From Terrimonas pollutisoli (lineage in GTDB: Bacteria > Bacteroidota > Bacteroidia > Chitinophagales > Chitinophagaceae): a stretch of 64,000 nt of DNA. The stretch covers positions 248,001 through 312,000 of the forward strand of contig NZ_JARKNA010000005.1 in the NCBI RefSeq assembly GCF_029360765.1, written 5' to 3'. The notes under the pieces are model-generated. The model ran no database searches. It was not told where the DNA came from and worked only from the letters and a program-made list of their open reading frames with translations. Within the stretch, counting starts at the first letter, position 1, and each line of letters opens with the position of its first letter. The translations under genes were made by a program, and so were the position numbers. Positions 53,835-63,847 of this stretch are shown here, one piece after another.

Positions 53835-54782
53835 TTAATGAATTCCCTTTACACTTAAATATCGCTCCGCATCCAGGGCTGCCATGCAACCACTACCAGC
53901 CGCGGTCACCGCCTGGCGATAGATCTTATCCTGCACATCGCCGGAGGCGAATACGCCTTCTACATTGGTTTTGGAGGTTCCGGGTATAGTTTTGATATAG
54001 CCAGCTTCATCCATGTCGATATACGGCTTAAAAATATCTGAATTAGGCTGATGGCCAATGGCGACAAAAAAACCATTAACAGGTATCTCCTGTTTTTCAC
54101 CTGTTTTATTATTTTTAATGCGCACTGCTGTCACTGTTTTATCGCCGATGATTTCGTCGGTTTCTGTATTCCAGTACACTTTTATATTGGAAGCATTCAG
54201 TACTCTATCCTGCATCACTTTGCTGGCCCGCATTTCAGACTTACGAACAAACATGTGAACATTAGTGCAAAGTTTGGAAAGATATAATGCTTCTTCTGCA
54301 GCCGTGTCGCCTGCGCCTACGATAGCTACTTCCTTACCCCTGAAAAAGAAACCATCACAAACAGCACAGGCACTGACGCCGAATCCGTTTAAACGCTGTT
54401 CGCTTTCCAATCCCAGCCATTTTGCAGATGCCCCCGTTGAAATGATCACACTGTCCGCCTCAATCCATTTTTCTTCATCTATTTGTACTTTCAACGGAGA
54501 GCCGGAAAAATCAACTTTGGTAGCAATACCATAACGTATATCCGCTCCCATCCTTTTAGCCTGCTTTTCGAAATCAACCATCATTTCGGGTCCCTGGATG
54601 CCATCTGCATAACCCGGGTAGTTTTCCACTTCTGTAGTAATGGTAAGCTGGCCTCCCGGCTGCAACCCCTGGTATAAAACGGGTTTCAAATTAGCTCTTG
54701 ATGCATAAATAGCTGCCGTGTATCCTGCCGGTCCGCTTCCTATAATTAACACCTTAACTTTTTCTACTTCTTTGTCTGTCAT
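53835..54782 (-). CDS. trxB: Thioredoxin-disulfide reductase
   Basis: 315 residues. FAD motif IGSGPAGYTAAIYASRANL at 14-32, redox pair CAVC at 139-142 in SACAVCDGFFFRGKEVAIVGAGDTAAEEALYL (NADPH motif directly after), and the second FAD block VEGVFASGDVQDKIYRQAVTAAGSGCMAALDAERYL at the end. It reduces thioredoxin with NADPH in the cytoplasm. The start is the ATG at 54782. The gene upstream on this strand ends 150 bases away, so it has its own promoter. Confidence 0.98.
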   Translation of the reverse strand: MTDKEVEKVKVLIIGSGPAGYTAAIYASRANLKPVLYQGLQPGGQLTITTEVENYPGYADGIQGPEMMVDFEKQAKRMGADIRYGIATKVDFSGSPLKVQIDEEKWIEADSVIISTGASAKWLGLESEQRLNGFGVSACAVCDGFFFRGKEVAIVGAGDTAAEEALYLSKLCTNVHMFVRKSEMRASKVMQDRVLNASNIKVYWNTETDEIIGDKTVTAVRIKNNKTGEKQEIPVNGFFVAIGHQPNSDIFKPYIDMDEAGYIKTIPGTSKTNVEGVFASGDVQDKIYRQAVTAAGSGCMAALDAERYLSVKGIH

Positions 54783-54884
54783 AATTTTTAAATATCCCTA
54801 TTAAAAAACAATCCCTGCAAAAGAAAGTTTATTTGCCCAAAATGCCAAAATCACCAGCGGCAAAATGTAAACCGTTTGTCAACG

Positions 54885-54913
54885 AAAAAAGCCAACCCAT
54901 ATGGAATGGCTTT
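54885..54913 (-). terminator. Terminator of the RND efflux operon
   Basis: On the minus strand AAAGCCATTCC-ATAT-GGGTTGGCTTT, one mismatch, followed by six T residues; 21 bases after the permease stop. Confidence 0.85.
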
Positions 54914-54933
54914 GACTATTGATCATTTTAGTA

Positions 54934-57900
54934 TTATCCCAGTTTATGATCAACAATTTCTTTGTCGATCTCTTCTTCTTTTTTATGAGCTTCCTGTAGT
55001 CGTTTCAATTTTTTACCATAAGAAAGCCTGGTGATCAGTGCAAACAAAACAGGCACGACAAATATAGCCAGGGTAGTTGCGGCAAGCATACCACCAAATA
55101 CTGTCCATCCTATTGTGTTGCGGCTTTCAGAAGCCGCACCACTTGCAAATGCCAACGGCAGCACTCCCAGGATAAATGCCAGAGATGTCATTACAATAGG
55201 TCGCAAACGAAGGTTCACCGCCTGCAATGTAGCATGAATGATATCCATGCCCCTGTCCACCCTTTCTTTGGCAAACTCTACGATCAGGATCGCATTTTTA
55301 GCAGCCAGACCGATCAGGGTAATCAAACCAATTTGCGCATAAATATTATTGCTAAGACTTGGAATGAAAGTCAAGGTAAGTATAGAACCAAATGCACCAA
55401 TCGGTACGGCAAATAAAACTGAGAATGGAACTGACCAACTTTCGTACAATGCTGCAAGGAATAAGAATACAAACACTAAAGAAATAGCAAAGATGGTTGT
55501 TTGCTGGTTGCCGGCAGCTATTTCCTCGCGGCTCATACCTGAAAATTCATAGCCATAGCCGGCAGGTAATGTTTTCGCCACTTCTCTTAATGCTTCAATT
55601 GCCTGGCCGCTACTGTATCCATCTTTTGGTGATCCATTTATTTCAATGGTCCGATAAATATTATAATGCGATATAACGGAAGGTGTCTCTATCACTTTGC
55701 TGGTGACAAGCGATCCGAGCGGAACCATACCGCCCACGTTATTGCGGACATAATATTTTTCAATATTGGAAAGTGAACCACGGTATGAACTATCAGCCTG
55801 CGACATGACCCGGAAGTTTCTGCCATAGAGGTTAAAGTCATTCACATAACTACTACCCAGGAAAGTAGAAAGAGTTTGATAAACATCCGAAACAAGAACG
55901 CCTAATTTTTTCGCCTGCTCTTTATCTACATCTACCTGGTAGCTCGGTGTACGGGAGTTGAAAAACGTGTACGCCATTCCTATCTCTGGCCGTTGATTTA
56001 ATTTAGCCAGGAAATCACGGGCTACTTTTTCAAACTGCTGAATACTATCCGTACTACCCGTCTGTTGCAATTCAAACGTGAAACCAGAAGTAGCGCCAAG
56101 ACCCGGAATAGCCGGTGGAGCAATAGGTAAGATGCGGGCTTCTTTTATATCAGCCGTGACGGCCCTGATCTTGCCTATCACTGATTGTACATGATGTTCC
56201 TTTCCCTTACGGTCATCCCATGGTCTCAAACTAACAAACATGGTTCCCACATTCGATTTATTGGAAAAGCTTACAATGTTCAAACCAGCCAATCCTCCCA
56301 CAACTTTTACTTCAGGCAGCTTGCCTACCCTACCCATAATTTCCTTTAACATCGCTACACTCCGGGTAGTGGAAGTTGCTTCAGGCATTTCATAGGTCAC
56401 AAACATCCGGCCTTCATCTTCCGTCGGTATAAAACCTGTTGGCTTATTTTTAAAAAGGAAAAACAAACCTACCACCAAAACAACCATCATGATCAGCACA
56501 TAAGGTGTTCTCCTGATCCATAGAGCCACTCCCCTCGTATATCCGTGTGTTAGTTTGCCAAACCACCTGTTAAATGAAGCAAAGAATTTTTCCAGGATAT
56601 TCTTCTTTTCATTTTCGCCCTTGGATGGTTTCAACATAATTGTACACAGGGCCGGCGTAAGCGATAAGGCCACAAAAGCTGATATTATAACCGAAACTGC
56701 AATGGTAATAGCAAACTGTTGGTAAAGTCTTCCAACAATACCCGGAATAAAACCGACAGGAACAAATACAGCCGCCAGGATCAGGGCAATAGCAATGACC
56801 GGACCCGATATGTCTCGCATAGCTTTAAGTGTAGCTTCTTTTGGAGACATTTTCTCATGATCGATATTATGCTGTACTGCCTCAACTACCACAATGGCGT
56901 CATCTACCACAATTCCAATGGCCAGCACAAACGCAAACAGGGTAAGTGTATTAATCGTAAAGCCCAGCGTATTAAATAAAATGAATGTGCCAATCAGTGA
57001 AACAGGTATTGCCAACACAGGAATCAGAGTGGCACGCCAATTTTGAAGAAACAAGAAAACAACCAATACCACCAATATCAAAGCTTCAACCAATGTATGC
57101 ACCACCTCGTTAATAGAAACCTCTACTACGGTAGCTGTTTCCAAAGGCACCAAAAAGTCGATATCCTTTGGAAAATTTTTTCGCATATTTTCCAAAGCCT
57201 GGTTGATCCCCTTATACGTGTCAAGAGCATTGGCGCCCGGTGCCTGGTAAATCAAAACGAATGCTGCCGGTTTACCGTTTACAAATGCATTGGTCGTATA
57301 ATCAAATTTGCCCAACTCTACTCTTGCAACATCTTTCAGGTAAACGATGCTGCCATCGGCAGGCCGGCTACGCACTATAATGTTTTCAAATTGCTCTCTT
57401 GTATTGATACGGCTATTGGTCAGGATGCTATACTCAAATGATTGCACGCCAGGCTGCGGATTTCCACCCACAGTTCCCGCAGCGATTTGCAGATTTTGTT
57501 CCTGTAAAGCAGCATTGACTTCGGCAGGTGTCATTCCCAGTGCCGCCAGTTTTTCAGGGTTTAGCCAAATACGCATACTAAAATCATCTGCACGGGAAAA
57601 AATATCGCCAACTCCTTTTACACGAAGCAATGCGTCTTTTACATACAGGTTTACATAATTGCCAATGAAGGTAATGTCATGCGAGCCATTAGGTGAATAA
57701 AAGGCCAATGCCATCATGATGCTGGGATTACGTTTTCTTACAGTCAATCCCAATCGTTTTACCGCATCAGGCAAAGTTGGCTCGGCAACACTTACCCGGT
57801 TTTGCACATCTAATGTGGCAATATTAATGTCCGTGCCCACTGCAAAGTTTACGGTAATGCTGCTCTGACCGCTACTGGTGCTATTACTGCTCATGTAGGT

Positions 57901-58128
57901 CATGCCGGGTGTTCCATTCACCTGGGTTTCTATAGCTGTAGTAGTTGTTTGCTCCACCGTTTGAGCATCAGCACCTAAAAAGTTTCCTGAGATGGAAACA
58001 GTGGGTGGTGAAATTTCCGGATACTGGGCAATAGGAAGATTGATCAGTGAAATAATCCCTACCAATACCAATACTATCGAAATAACAATGGCGGTAACGG
58101 GCCTCTTTATAAAAGTTTCTGCTATCAT
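54934..58128 (-). CDS. RND efflux permease, HAE1/AcrB type
   Basis: 1,064 residues with the full AcrB plan: N-terminal FIKRPVTAIVISIVLVLVGIISLINLPIAQYPEISPP, two large periplasmic loops, and helix 4 with the proton-relay Asp pair in FALVLAIGIVVDDAIVVVEAVQ. The second half starts near RRTPYVLIMMVVLVVGLFFLF and ends with a charged cytoplasmic tail. As an HAE1-family trimer it exports drugs or lipophilic toxins with proton energy. It is last in the operon TolC-adaptor-permease (gap to adaptor 84 bases) and is followed by a strong terminator. Confidence 0.97.
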   Translation of the reverse strand: MIAETFIKRPVTAIVISIVLVLVGIISLINLPIAQYPEISPPTVSISGNFLGADAQTVEQTTTTAIETQVNGTPGMTYMSSNSTSSGQSSITVNFAVGTDINIATLDVQNRVSVAEPTLPDAVKRLGLTVRKRNPSIMMALAFYSPNGSHDITFIGNYVNLYVKDALLRVKGVGDIFSRADDFSMRIWLNPEKLAALGMTPAEVNAALQEQNLQIAAGTVGGNPQPGVQSFEYSILTNSRINTREQFENIIVRSRPADGSIVYLKDVARVELGKFDYTTNAFVNGKPAAFVLIYQAPGANALDTYKGINQALENMRKNFPKDIDFLVPLETATVVEVSINEVVHTLVEALILVVLVVFLFLQNWRATLIPVLAIPVSLIGTFILFNTLGFTINTLTLFAFVLAIGIVVDDAIVVVEAVQHNIDHEKMSPKEATLKAMRDISGPVIAIALILAAVFVPVGFIPGIVGRLYQQFAITIAVSVIISAFVALSLTPALCTIMLKPSKGENEKKNILEKFFASFNRWFGKLTHGYTRGVALWIRRTPYVLIMMVVLVVGLFFLFKNKPTGFIPTEDEGRMFVTYEMPEATSTTRSVAMLKEIMGRVGKLPEVKVVGGLAGLNIVSFSNKSNVGTMFVSLRPWDDRKGKEHHVQSVIGKIRAVTADIKEARILPIAPPAIPGLGATSGFTFELQQTGSTDSIQQFEKVARDFLAKLNQRPEIGMAYTFFNSRTPSYQVDVDKEQAKKLGVLVSDVYQTLSTFLGSSYVNDFNLYGRNFRVMSQADSSYRGSLSNIEKYYVRNNVGGMVPLGSLVTSKVIETPSVISHYNIYRTIEINGSPKDGYSSGQAIEALREVAKTLPAGYGYEFSGMSREEIAAGNQQTTIFAISLVFVFLFLAALYESWSVPFSVLFAVPIGAFGSILTLTFIPSLSNNIYAQIGLITLIGLAAKNAILIVEFAKERVDRGMDIIHATLQAVNLRLRPIVMTSLAFILGVLPLAFASGAASESRNTIGWTVFGGMLAATTLAIFVVPVLFALITRLSYGKKLKRLQEAHKKEEEIDKEIVDHKLG

Positions 58129-58212
58129 TTTTTATGAATCAGAATACTGATAAGAGAAGTACAGTACTCCTTGATTTTGGTTTTTGATATTTGATACTCT
58201 TCAGTTGAAAAA

Positions 58213-59334
58213 TTATTTTTTTGCAGCAGGGGCTGCGGTAGTGATAACTGCTCCTTCGCGAAGGTTTTGAACTCCTTCCACAACAATCTTCTCTCCTTCC
58301 GATAAACCGTCTTTTATAATTACATTGGCAGATATCTGTTTTCCCAATACCACTTTTCTTTGCGATACTTTGCTGCTATCACCTACTACGTAAACAAAAT
58401 ATTCACCGAGTTGCTCTGTTACTGCTTTATAAGGAATCGTCACTGATTTTTGCGAAGCGTTATTCAATACCCTTACAGTAGTGCTCATGCCGGCCTTCAA
58501 CATGTTTTTATCATTTGGAAATGACAACCGTGTTTTAATGGTTCCTGTTTGCGCATCCACCGCACGATCTATTAATATGATCTTGCCATTATATGGATAT
58601 ACATCACTTCCAAACGCTATGGAAAAAGTGGAGTCACCGTCTTTTTGCGACTGTTGCAACTGACTAAATCGATATACTTCACGCTGATCGACCGTAAAAT
58701 CAACGGCAATTGGATTATCAGTAGAAATTGTATTTAATATGGTTTGTCCTGCCACAACAGATGTTCCTGATCTAACCTGCGAAATCCCGATAGTACCGGT
58801 AAAAGGTGCCGTAATTGTCGCAAAATTTACACTGGCTTTTACCGCATTGACGTTCGCTCTTGCAGCGGCCACTTGTTTTTTCGCTGCTTCGAGTGCTGCA
58901 TCGGCATAGTCCACTTGTTGTTTTGCAATAGCATCCTTTTTGTCCAATTCATGATAACGATCTGCATCTTTTTGTGCCTTCAGCAAATTAGTTTCCTGTA
59001 CTTGCAGGTTAGCGATTGATTGTTGATAGTTGGCGTTGTACAACTGCTGATCGATGGAATACAGCCGCTGCCCCTTACTTACTTTGGCTCCGTCTTTAAA
59101 ATAAATACCGGTGACATAACCAGTAACCTGGGCTCTTAGTTCCGTTTGATTCAATGCCACAACCGTACCGGGATACTCATCATAATAGGCCGCATCGCTT
59201 GTTTTTACTCCCTCTACTGTCACAGGGACAGGCGGTGGTGGTCCTTGCTGTTGCTGTTGTTTGGCACCGCAGGAATATAAAAACAACATGACTACTACTA
59301 TCGCAACATTAGCTTTAATTGATTGGACTTGCAT
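58213..59334 (-). CDS. RND efflux periplasmic adaptor (MFP) lipoprotein
   Basis: 373 residues; lipobox LYSC (Cys at about 22) followed by GAKQQQQQGPPPPVPVTVE. Domains in order: barrel-sandwich half LRAQVTGYVTGIYFKDGAKVSKGQRLYSID, alpha-hairpin about 95-160 (coiled coil rich in Ala/Lys), second half ASVNFATITAPFTGTIGISQVRSGTSVVAGQTIL, beta-barrel and membrane-proximal domain up to GEKIVVEGVQNLREGAVI. It links the AcrB-type permease to the TolC-type channel; same operon. Confidence 0.96.
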   Translation of the reverse strand: MQVQSIKANVAIVVVMLFLYSCGAKQQQQQGPPPPVPVTVEGVKTSDAAYYDEYPGTVVALNQTELRAQVTGYVTGIYFKDGAKVSKGQRLYSIDQQLYNANYQQSIANLQVQETNLLKAQKDADRYHELDKKDAIAKQQVDYADAALEAAKKQVAAARANVNAVKASVNFATITAPFTGTIGISQVRSGTSVVAGQTILNTISTDNPIAVDFTVDQREVYRFSQLQQSQKDGDSTFSIAFGSDVYPYNGKIILIDRAVDAQTGTIKTRLSFPNDKNMLKAGMSTTVRVLNNASQKSVTIPYKAVTEQLGEYFVYVVGDSSKVSQRKVVLGKQISANVIIKDGLSEGEKIVVEGVQNLREGAVITTAAPAAKK

Positions 59335-59373
59335 GGTCTTTAAACTTTGATCTTAAAACCTCTTTTTTGAAAA

Positions 59374-60720
59374 TTAAAATTTTATTTCTCCCAAACTTCT
59401 TTGTACATCGATCTTGCTGCTCAATACCTGGTATAATGCGTTAAAATAATTGATCTGTGATGTACGCAGATCTGTTTCTGCTGTTATCACTTCCAGGTAA
59501 GTTTTTATACCAGAGCGATACTGAAGGTTGATTACGTCGTATACATCCAGTGCGAGCAGCACATTTTCTTTCACCGCTAAATAATTATACAGGCTCGATT
59601 TATAACTGGCCAATGCGGATGTGTATTCCGTATTCACCGAATTTTTTAAATTCACTAAATCCAGACTGGTTCTGGTTAATTGAGCTTCGGCCAATTTGAT
59701 CTCGTACTTTCTTTTTCCCCCTTGAAAAATTGGAAAGCCTAATGTTATCCCTGCAAAAGAATTCGGAAAAGACTGGTTGTACAGTTTACCAAAATCATTA
59801 TTCAGGTAGTTAAGATTATATCCACCATTGGCAGATATTGTTGGAATAAAACTCCATTTATTATATTTCACATTTGCTTCCTGCAGTTTCAACTGTGTTT
59901 GCAAAATCTGGTATTCAATGCGCCGGGAATAATCGATTAACTGGAGGGTATCCAATGCAATTTCATTTTCCAGCGTAGCACTATCATAAACAATATTCAG
60001 GTTAGCCGCTTCAGGATAGTTGATCAGCGATTTCAGGAAGTTCGTTTTCGCTTTTAAAGCTTCTTCGTTACTCTTACGGCTTGCTCTTGCATTATTTAAA
60101 GCAATCGTAGCTCTTTTGTAGTCCGTTTTGTCAACAACGCCGACATCGTATGCAGCACGGGCATCTTTCAAACTACGCTCCAGGCGGACAATATTTTCAT
60201 CAGTTACTTTTATTTGTTGTTCTGTAGCCAGCAGGTCATAAAATGCTTTTGAAACATTTACCACTACATCAATCTTCGTATTTTCTGTTTGTTGCTTTGC
60301 CTGGGTACGAACGTCTGTCTTTGTACGACTTGCCAATAGTACGTCACGATTAAATATAGACTGTGATGCTTCAAACTGAAGCGCAGAGGTATTATTAACA
60401 CCTAACCTTACCGGGTTACCACCAATTATACTGGTTTGAACCTGGAAATTATGTTGATAGAGATAATTGAAATTAACCTGCGGGTACCAATCGGCAAGTT
60501 TTGATTTGATTTGCAGGTCGATGCTTTTTTCATCAATTAGTGACTGTTGGATGACGGGCTGCCGTTTCAACGCATACTGAATAATATTTGGCAGGTCTGC
60601 CTGTTGTAGCAAACTATCAGTTGTTGCTTGTGCATGGATCAATGATGCAAAAAAGGTTGATACCAATAAAAAGGTAGAGCCAGGGAAAAACTTTTTCCTA
60701 ACGAATGAATTATTCGACAT
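59374..60720 (-). CDS. TolC-family outer-membrane efflux channel
   Basis: 448 residues with a signal peptide ending around SLIHAQA. Two outer-membrane-efflux repeats: LPNIIQYALKRQPVIQQSLIDEKSIDLQIKSKLADWYPQVNFNYLY at 40-90 and NKWSFIPTISANGGYNLN..FPIFQGGKRKYEIKLAEAQLTRT in the second half, with long helices between. It forms the exit duct of the RND pump. It is unusual in being the first gene; the adaptor starts 40 bases downstream. Confidence 0.96.
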   Translation of the reverse strand: MSNNSFVRKKFFPGSTFLLVSTFFASLIHAQATTDSLLQQADLPNIIQYALKRQPVIQQSLIDEKSIDLQIKSKLADWYPQVNFNYLYQHNFQVQTSIIGGNPVRLGVNNTSALQFEASQSIFNRDVLLASRTKTDVRTQAKQQTENTKIDVVVNVSKAFYDLLATEQQIKVTDENIVRLERSLKDARAAYDVGVVDKTDYKRATIALNNARASRKSNEEALKAKTNFLKSLINYPEAANLNIVYDSATLENEIALDTLQLIDYSRRIEYQILQTQLKLQEANVKYNKWSFIPTISANGGYNLNYLNNDFGKLYNQSFPNSFAGITLGFPIFQGGKRKYEIKLAEAQLTRTSLDLVNLKNSVNTEYTSALASYKSSLYNYLAVKENVLLALDVYDVINLQYRSGIKTYLEVITAETDLRTSQINYFNALYQVLSSKIDVQRSLGEIKF

Positions 60721-60899
60721 AAAGAGTTTGACTTTGTATTTTATGGCAGGAATCGAATGAATAGGTCCCGAAAGATATGAACAACAAGAGCCGTCAGAAA
60801 TTGTTCAATATTTAACGGGATTTCAAAATTAAAGGTAGCACAAGTCAAAATCTGCTGACTTTTTTTTAAAGAAGCCTTTGAAGGATGAATGGTACTAAA

Positions 60900-60930
60900 T
60901 AAAAACAGCCCCGTTCAACGACCGGAGCTG
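60900..60930 (-). terminator. Terminator of the sigma-factor gene
   Basis: On the minus strand CAGCTCCG-loop-CGGGGCTG (one G-T pair) followed by TTTTTATTTA, 57 bases after the stop of the gene at 60987. Confidence 0.8.
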
Positions 60931-60986
60931 CTTTTGTAAATAAACCCACCAATTTTCCCCCGGCATAACCAGGAGACTTTGCTATG

Positions 60987-61844
60987 TTAACCCAGGTAGG
61001 CTTTTAAAGCACTACTATAACGGGCTTTTTGTAAACGTTTGATTGCTCTTTCCTTGATCTGGCGAATACGTTCTTTGGTAAGATCGTACTTCTGACCTAT
61101 TTGCTCGATCGTAACACCTTGTTCGCCATCCAAACCGAAATAAGCATTCACTATCTCCGCCTCACGGGGACTCAATGATTTTAAAACTCTGCGGATTTCA
61201 TTTCTCAACGAGTCTTTCATCACGTCATCGTCAGTATCATCACCACCTTCGAGCAAATCACCCATTGCCACATCTTCTGCCTCATGCACGGGTGCATCCA
61301 ATGAGGTGTGACGAGTGTTACTTTGAAAAATATTGTTGATTTCGGTCTCACTCATTTCAAGTAACTCCGCCAACTCTTCTGTGCTAGGCTCCCGCTCGTG
61401 TTCCTGTTCGAAAGCCATGTACGCTTTATTAGCTTTATTATAAGTTCCGATCTTGTTTTGTGGTAAGCGAACCAATCTTCCCTGTTCAGCCAAAGCCTGC
61501 AAGATGGACTGACGAATCCACCATACGGCATAAGAGATGAATTTAAATCCTTTTGTTTCGTCGAAACGCTGCGCTGCTTTAATCAAACCAAGATTACCTT
61601 CATTGATAAGGTCACTTAATGACAAACCCTGGTGTTGGTATTGTTTTGCAACTGACACCACGAAACGAAGGTTTGCCTGCACTAATTTGTCCAATGCCTT
61701 TTGATCACCCATCTTGATACGCTGGGCCAATGTTGTTTCCTCTTCTGGTGTGATCATCGATATTTTCGATATCTCCTGAAGGTATTTTTCTACCGCCTGT
61801 GAGTCCCTATTGGTAATCTGGGTAGCAATTTTGAGTTGCCTCAT
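60987..61844 (-). CDS. rpoD: Primary sigma-70 factor (RpoD/SigA), short Bacteroidota form
   Basis: 285 residues; no region 1.1 and no non-conserved insert, as in other Bacteroidota primary sigma factors. Region 1.2 SQAVEKYLQEISKISMITPEEETTLAQRI, region 2 LRFVVSVAKQYQHQGLSLSDLINEGNLGLIKAAQRFDETKGFKFISYAVWWIRQSILQAL, region 3 LPQNKIGTYNKANKAYMAFEQEHEREPSTEELA, region 4 LSPREAEIVNAYFGLDGEQGVTIEQIGQKYDLTKERIRQIKERAIKRL. It recognises TTTG/TAnnTTTG promoters. It is expressed from its own promoter with a leader of about 95 bases. Confidence 0.97.
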   Translation of the reverse strand: MRQLKIATQITNRDSQAVEKYLQEISKISMITPEEETTLAQRIKMGDQKALDKLVQANLRFVVSVAKQYQHQGLSLSDLINEGNLGLIKAAQRFDETKGFKFISYAVWWIRQSILQALAEQGRLVRLPQNKIGTYNKANKAYMAFEQEHEREPSTEELAELLEMSETEINNIFQSNTRHTSLDAPVHEAEDVAMGDLLEGGDDTDDDVMKDSLRNEIRRVLKSLSPREAEIVNAYFGLDGEQGVTIEQIGQKYDLTKERIRQIKERAIKRLQKARYSSALKAYLG

Positions 61845-61941
61845 AGTAATTTAAGCTGTTTAATTATTAAACAAATAAGTGCTAATCCTGGTTTAAAGAA
61901 TATTGCGAAGGGCAGATAAGGAGACCGTCCGGGTCTACTTG

Positions 61942-61949
61942 CAAAGGTA
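61942..61949 (-). promoter_or_regulatory. -7 promoter box of rpoD
   Basis: TACCTTTG on the minus strand (TAnnTTTG) followed by CAAGTAGACCC, 97 bases before the ATG. Confidence 0.65.
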
Positions 61950-62116
61950 CGCCGCATCGACCGAAAATCATAATAGTTGTGAACAATTAACTGAAATTCA
62001 ACCGAGGACAAACGTTTCCAAAAAATGATTGATTCGCTGAAATCATCTAGGGGCGGCACTTTCGGCGGATTTGCTAAAGAACAAATAAATTGGAAAAGTT
62101 GACAGGCCTCAAGGGC

Positions 62117-63283
62117 TTATAATGTGGATTTCGTTGGCTCCTTCTTCTTTTTTAAAACAATCCATAAAACTAGTCCGGAAATAAAAAGTAAAGTGGAAAT
62201 TACCTCTGCCTGGGTTGGTTGGAAGCCAAAAATGTTTAGCCTCGTGTTTACCCTTATTTTCTCGACAAAAAACCTTTCCAGCCCATTTAGCATGAGATAT
62301 AAGGCAAAAAGGGTTCCAGGTGTCTTCAATTTTTTTCTTACGGCCCATAGCAAGCCGAAAAGGACTAAACAAACGACGATCTCATAAAGCGGAGTAGGAT
62401 AAACCCCTGCAGGCAATTCATAACAATATTTTGCTTCGGTACAGCCGGCCATTTTCACCCCGGCTTCATTCACGTTGTGAGGGTAAGTATAGGTCCACAT
62501 CCAATCCGGCAACCACGAAAAGGGCTTTGGGCTTGTATTTACGATTCCCCAGTCACCGTCCCCGGCAACCTGGCAACCTACCCTACCTACTCCATAAGCG
62601 AGCATCAAAGCCGGAGCGGCAGCATCGTTAAGATGCCAAAAGCCGATATTATGCTTTTTAGCATAAATCCAGATAGCAATGGCAGCACAGATCAGTCCAC
62701 CGTAGAAAGTAAGCCCGGATGGAGAAAGCAGGTACGAAGACGGATGTTCTAAAAAATCACTCCAATTTTCAAAAATATCAAACAGCTTAGCGCCGATAAG
62801 CCCAAACACAAGGGCCAGGATTGTCATTTCTCCCACTCTATCCTGTGGCCAGATTCTCACGGTCCTTTTTTCTGGCTTCGGCAATTTTTGTTTATTCTTC
62901 TCATACCACTTCAACCCCGCGAAAAGCAAACCCACGATTATACCGGCGGGCCAGCTCCCTATTCCTGAAAAAATAAAGGCCTGCGGATCCTCCGTAGCGG
63001 AGCTGTCCATGATGAATAGAGCGATAATTTTAAACCCCAATAAAAAGCCCAACAGGAAGTTTAATATTAATTCACCGGCAGTTGCGGGCCGACCGACCAT
63101 TACTTGCATTTCGGTGGGGTGCAATAGGCCTTCGCTGCTCTTTCTCTTCAACTCGGCGGCCAATACGATTGCGGCAAGGATAAATGATATAGCTACGAAA
63201 AATCCGAAAGAATTCACAAAACGAAGAAAAGACCACTCTACGCCAAAAAGGTCTTTAAAAGCGAAATATAGATTAGGATACAT
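62117..63283 (-). CDS. lgt: Prolipoprotein diacylglyceryl transferase
   Basis: 388 residues, longer than the E. coli enzyme (291), because of an extended N-terminal membrane region and a charged insert near residue 135-145 (KNKQKLPKPEKRTVRIWPQDR). The catalytic landmarks are present: GLTFYGGLICAAIAIWIYAKKH (HGGLIG block with a Tyr at the usual His), and the signature LMLAYGVGRVGCQVAGDGDWG (R and the GRxGC form), followed by YPTPLYEIVVCLVLFGLLW and NGLERFFVEKIRVN. It attaches the diacylglyceryl group to lipobox Cys, used by the many lipoproteins encoded here. Confidence 0.94.
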   Translation of the reverse strand: MYPNLYFAFKDLFGVEWSFLRFVNSFGFFVAISFILAAIVLAAELKRKSSEGLLHPTEMQVMVGRPATAGELILNFLLGFLLGFKIIALFIMDSSATEDPQAFIFSGIGSWPAGIIVGLLFAGLKWYEKNKQKLPKPEKRTVRIWPQDRVGEMTILALVFGLIGAKLFDIFENWSDFLEHPSSYLLSPSGLTFYGGLICAAIAIWIYAKKHNIGFWHLNDAAAPALMLAYGVGRVGCQVAGDGDWGIVNTSPKPFSWLPDWMWTYTYPHNVNEAGVKMAGCTEAKYCYELPAGVYPTPLYEIVVCLVLFGLLWAVRKKLKTPGTLFALYLMLNGLERFFVEKIRVNTRLNIFGFQPTQAEVISTLLFISGLVLWIVLKKKKEPTKSTL

Positions 63284-63347
63284 TTGCCGGTGATTGTTTT
63301 TTGAGCAGGCGAATATACAATGGAAAAATCGGTCGTCCTCAAATAAT

Positions 63348-63374
63348 AATAGCTTCCTTAATAGGGAAGCTATT
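63348..63374 (-). terminator. Hairpin after the bacilliredoxin gene
   Basis: AATAGCTTCC/GGAAGCTATT with a 7-base loop, then ATTTG on the minus strand; 23 bases after the stop at 63397. The T tract is short. Confidence 0.6.
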
Positions 63375-63396
63375 CTGAATGAATATAATAAAAGTC

Positions 63397-63813
63397 TTAA
63401 TTACAGTATTCTGCAAATGCTCCAATCAGATTATTTGCTATAACCTGTGCCGACCTGCCTTCGATTTGATGTCTTTCGATAAAGTGAACCAACTGACCAT
63501 TTTTGAACAAAGCGATTGCCGGAGATGAGGGCGGATATGGCGCCAAATGTTGACGCAAAGTTTTCACCGCTTCAATATCATAACCCGCAAAGGCTGTAGT
63601 TATATAATCCGGCTTTTCCTTCGCATTGGCAACCGCCATTAAAACGCCGGGCCGGGCTGATCCTGCCGAACAGCCACAAACTGAATTGATCATAACGAGA
63701 GTTGTCCCTTCTTTGGATAGCTGGGCTTCTACATCGGCAGGCGTCAATAATTCGGAAAAGCCATTATCAGTTAACTCTTCCTTCATTGGAATTACTATTT
63801 CTTCTGGATACAT
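63397..63813 (-). CDS. BrxA/BrxB-family bacilliredoxin
   Basis: 138 residues with a thioredoxin-like fold. The active motif is CGC at 46-48 in MINSVCGCSAGSARPG, as in YphP/YqiW of Bacillus. The flanking MYPEEIVIPMKEEL, TTAFAGYDIEAVKTLRQHLAPYPPSSPAIALFKNGQLVHFIERHQIEGR are conserved in the family. In Firmicutes it removes bacillithiol from proteins; in Bacteroidota bacillithiol is also reported, so a thiol-repair role is likely. Promoter box TACTTTTG at 63840-63847. Confidence 0.95.
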   Translation of the reverse strand: MYPEEIVIPMKEELTDNGFSELLTPADVEAQLSKEGTTLVMINSVCGCSAGSARPGVLMAVANAKEKPDYITTAFAGYDIEAVKTLRQHLAPYPPSSPAIALFKNGQLVHFIERHQIEGRSAQVIANNLIGAFAEYCN

Positions 63814-63839
63814 ATTTTATGAGTCTTTTTTAAAGAACG

Positions 63840-63847
63840 CAAAAGTA
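63840..63847 (-). promoter_or_regulatory. -7 promoter box of the bacilliredoxin gene
   Basis: TACTTTTG on the minus strand (TAnnTTTG) followed by CGTTC, 27 bases before the ATG. Confidence 0.6.
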
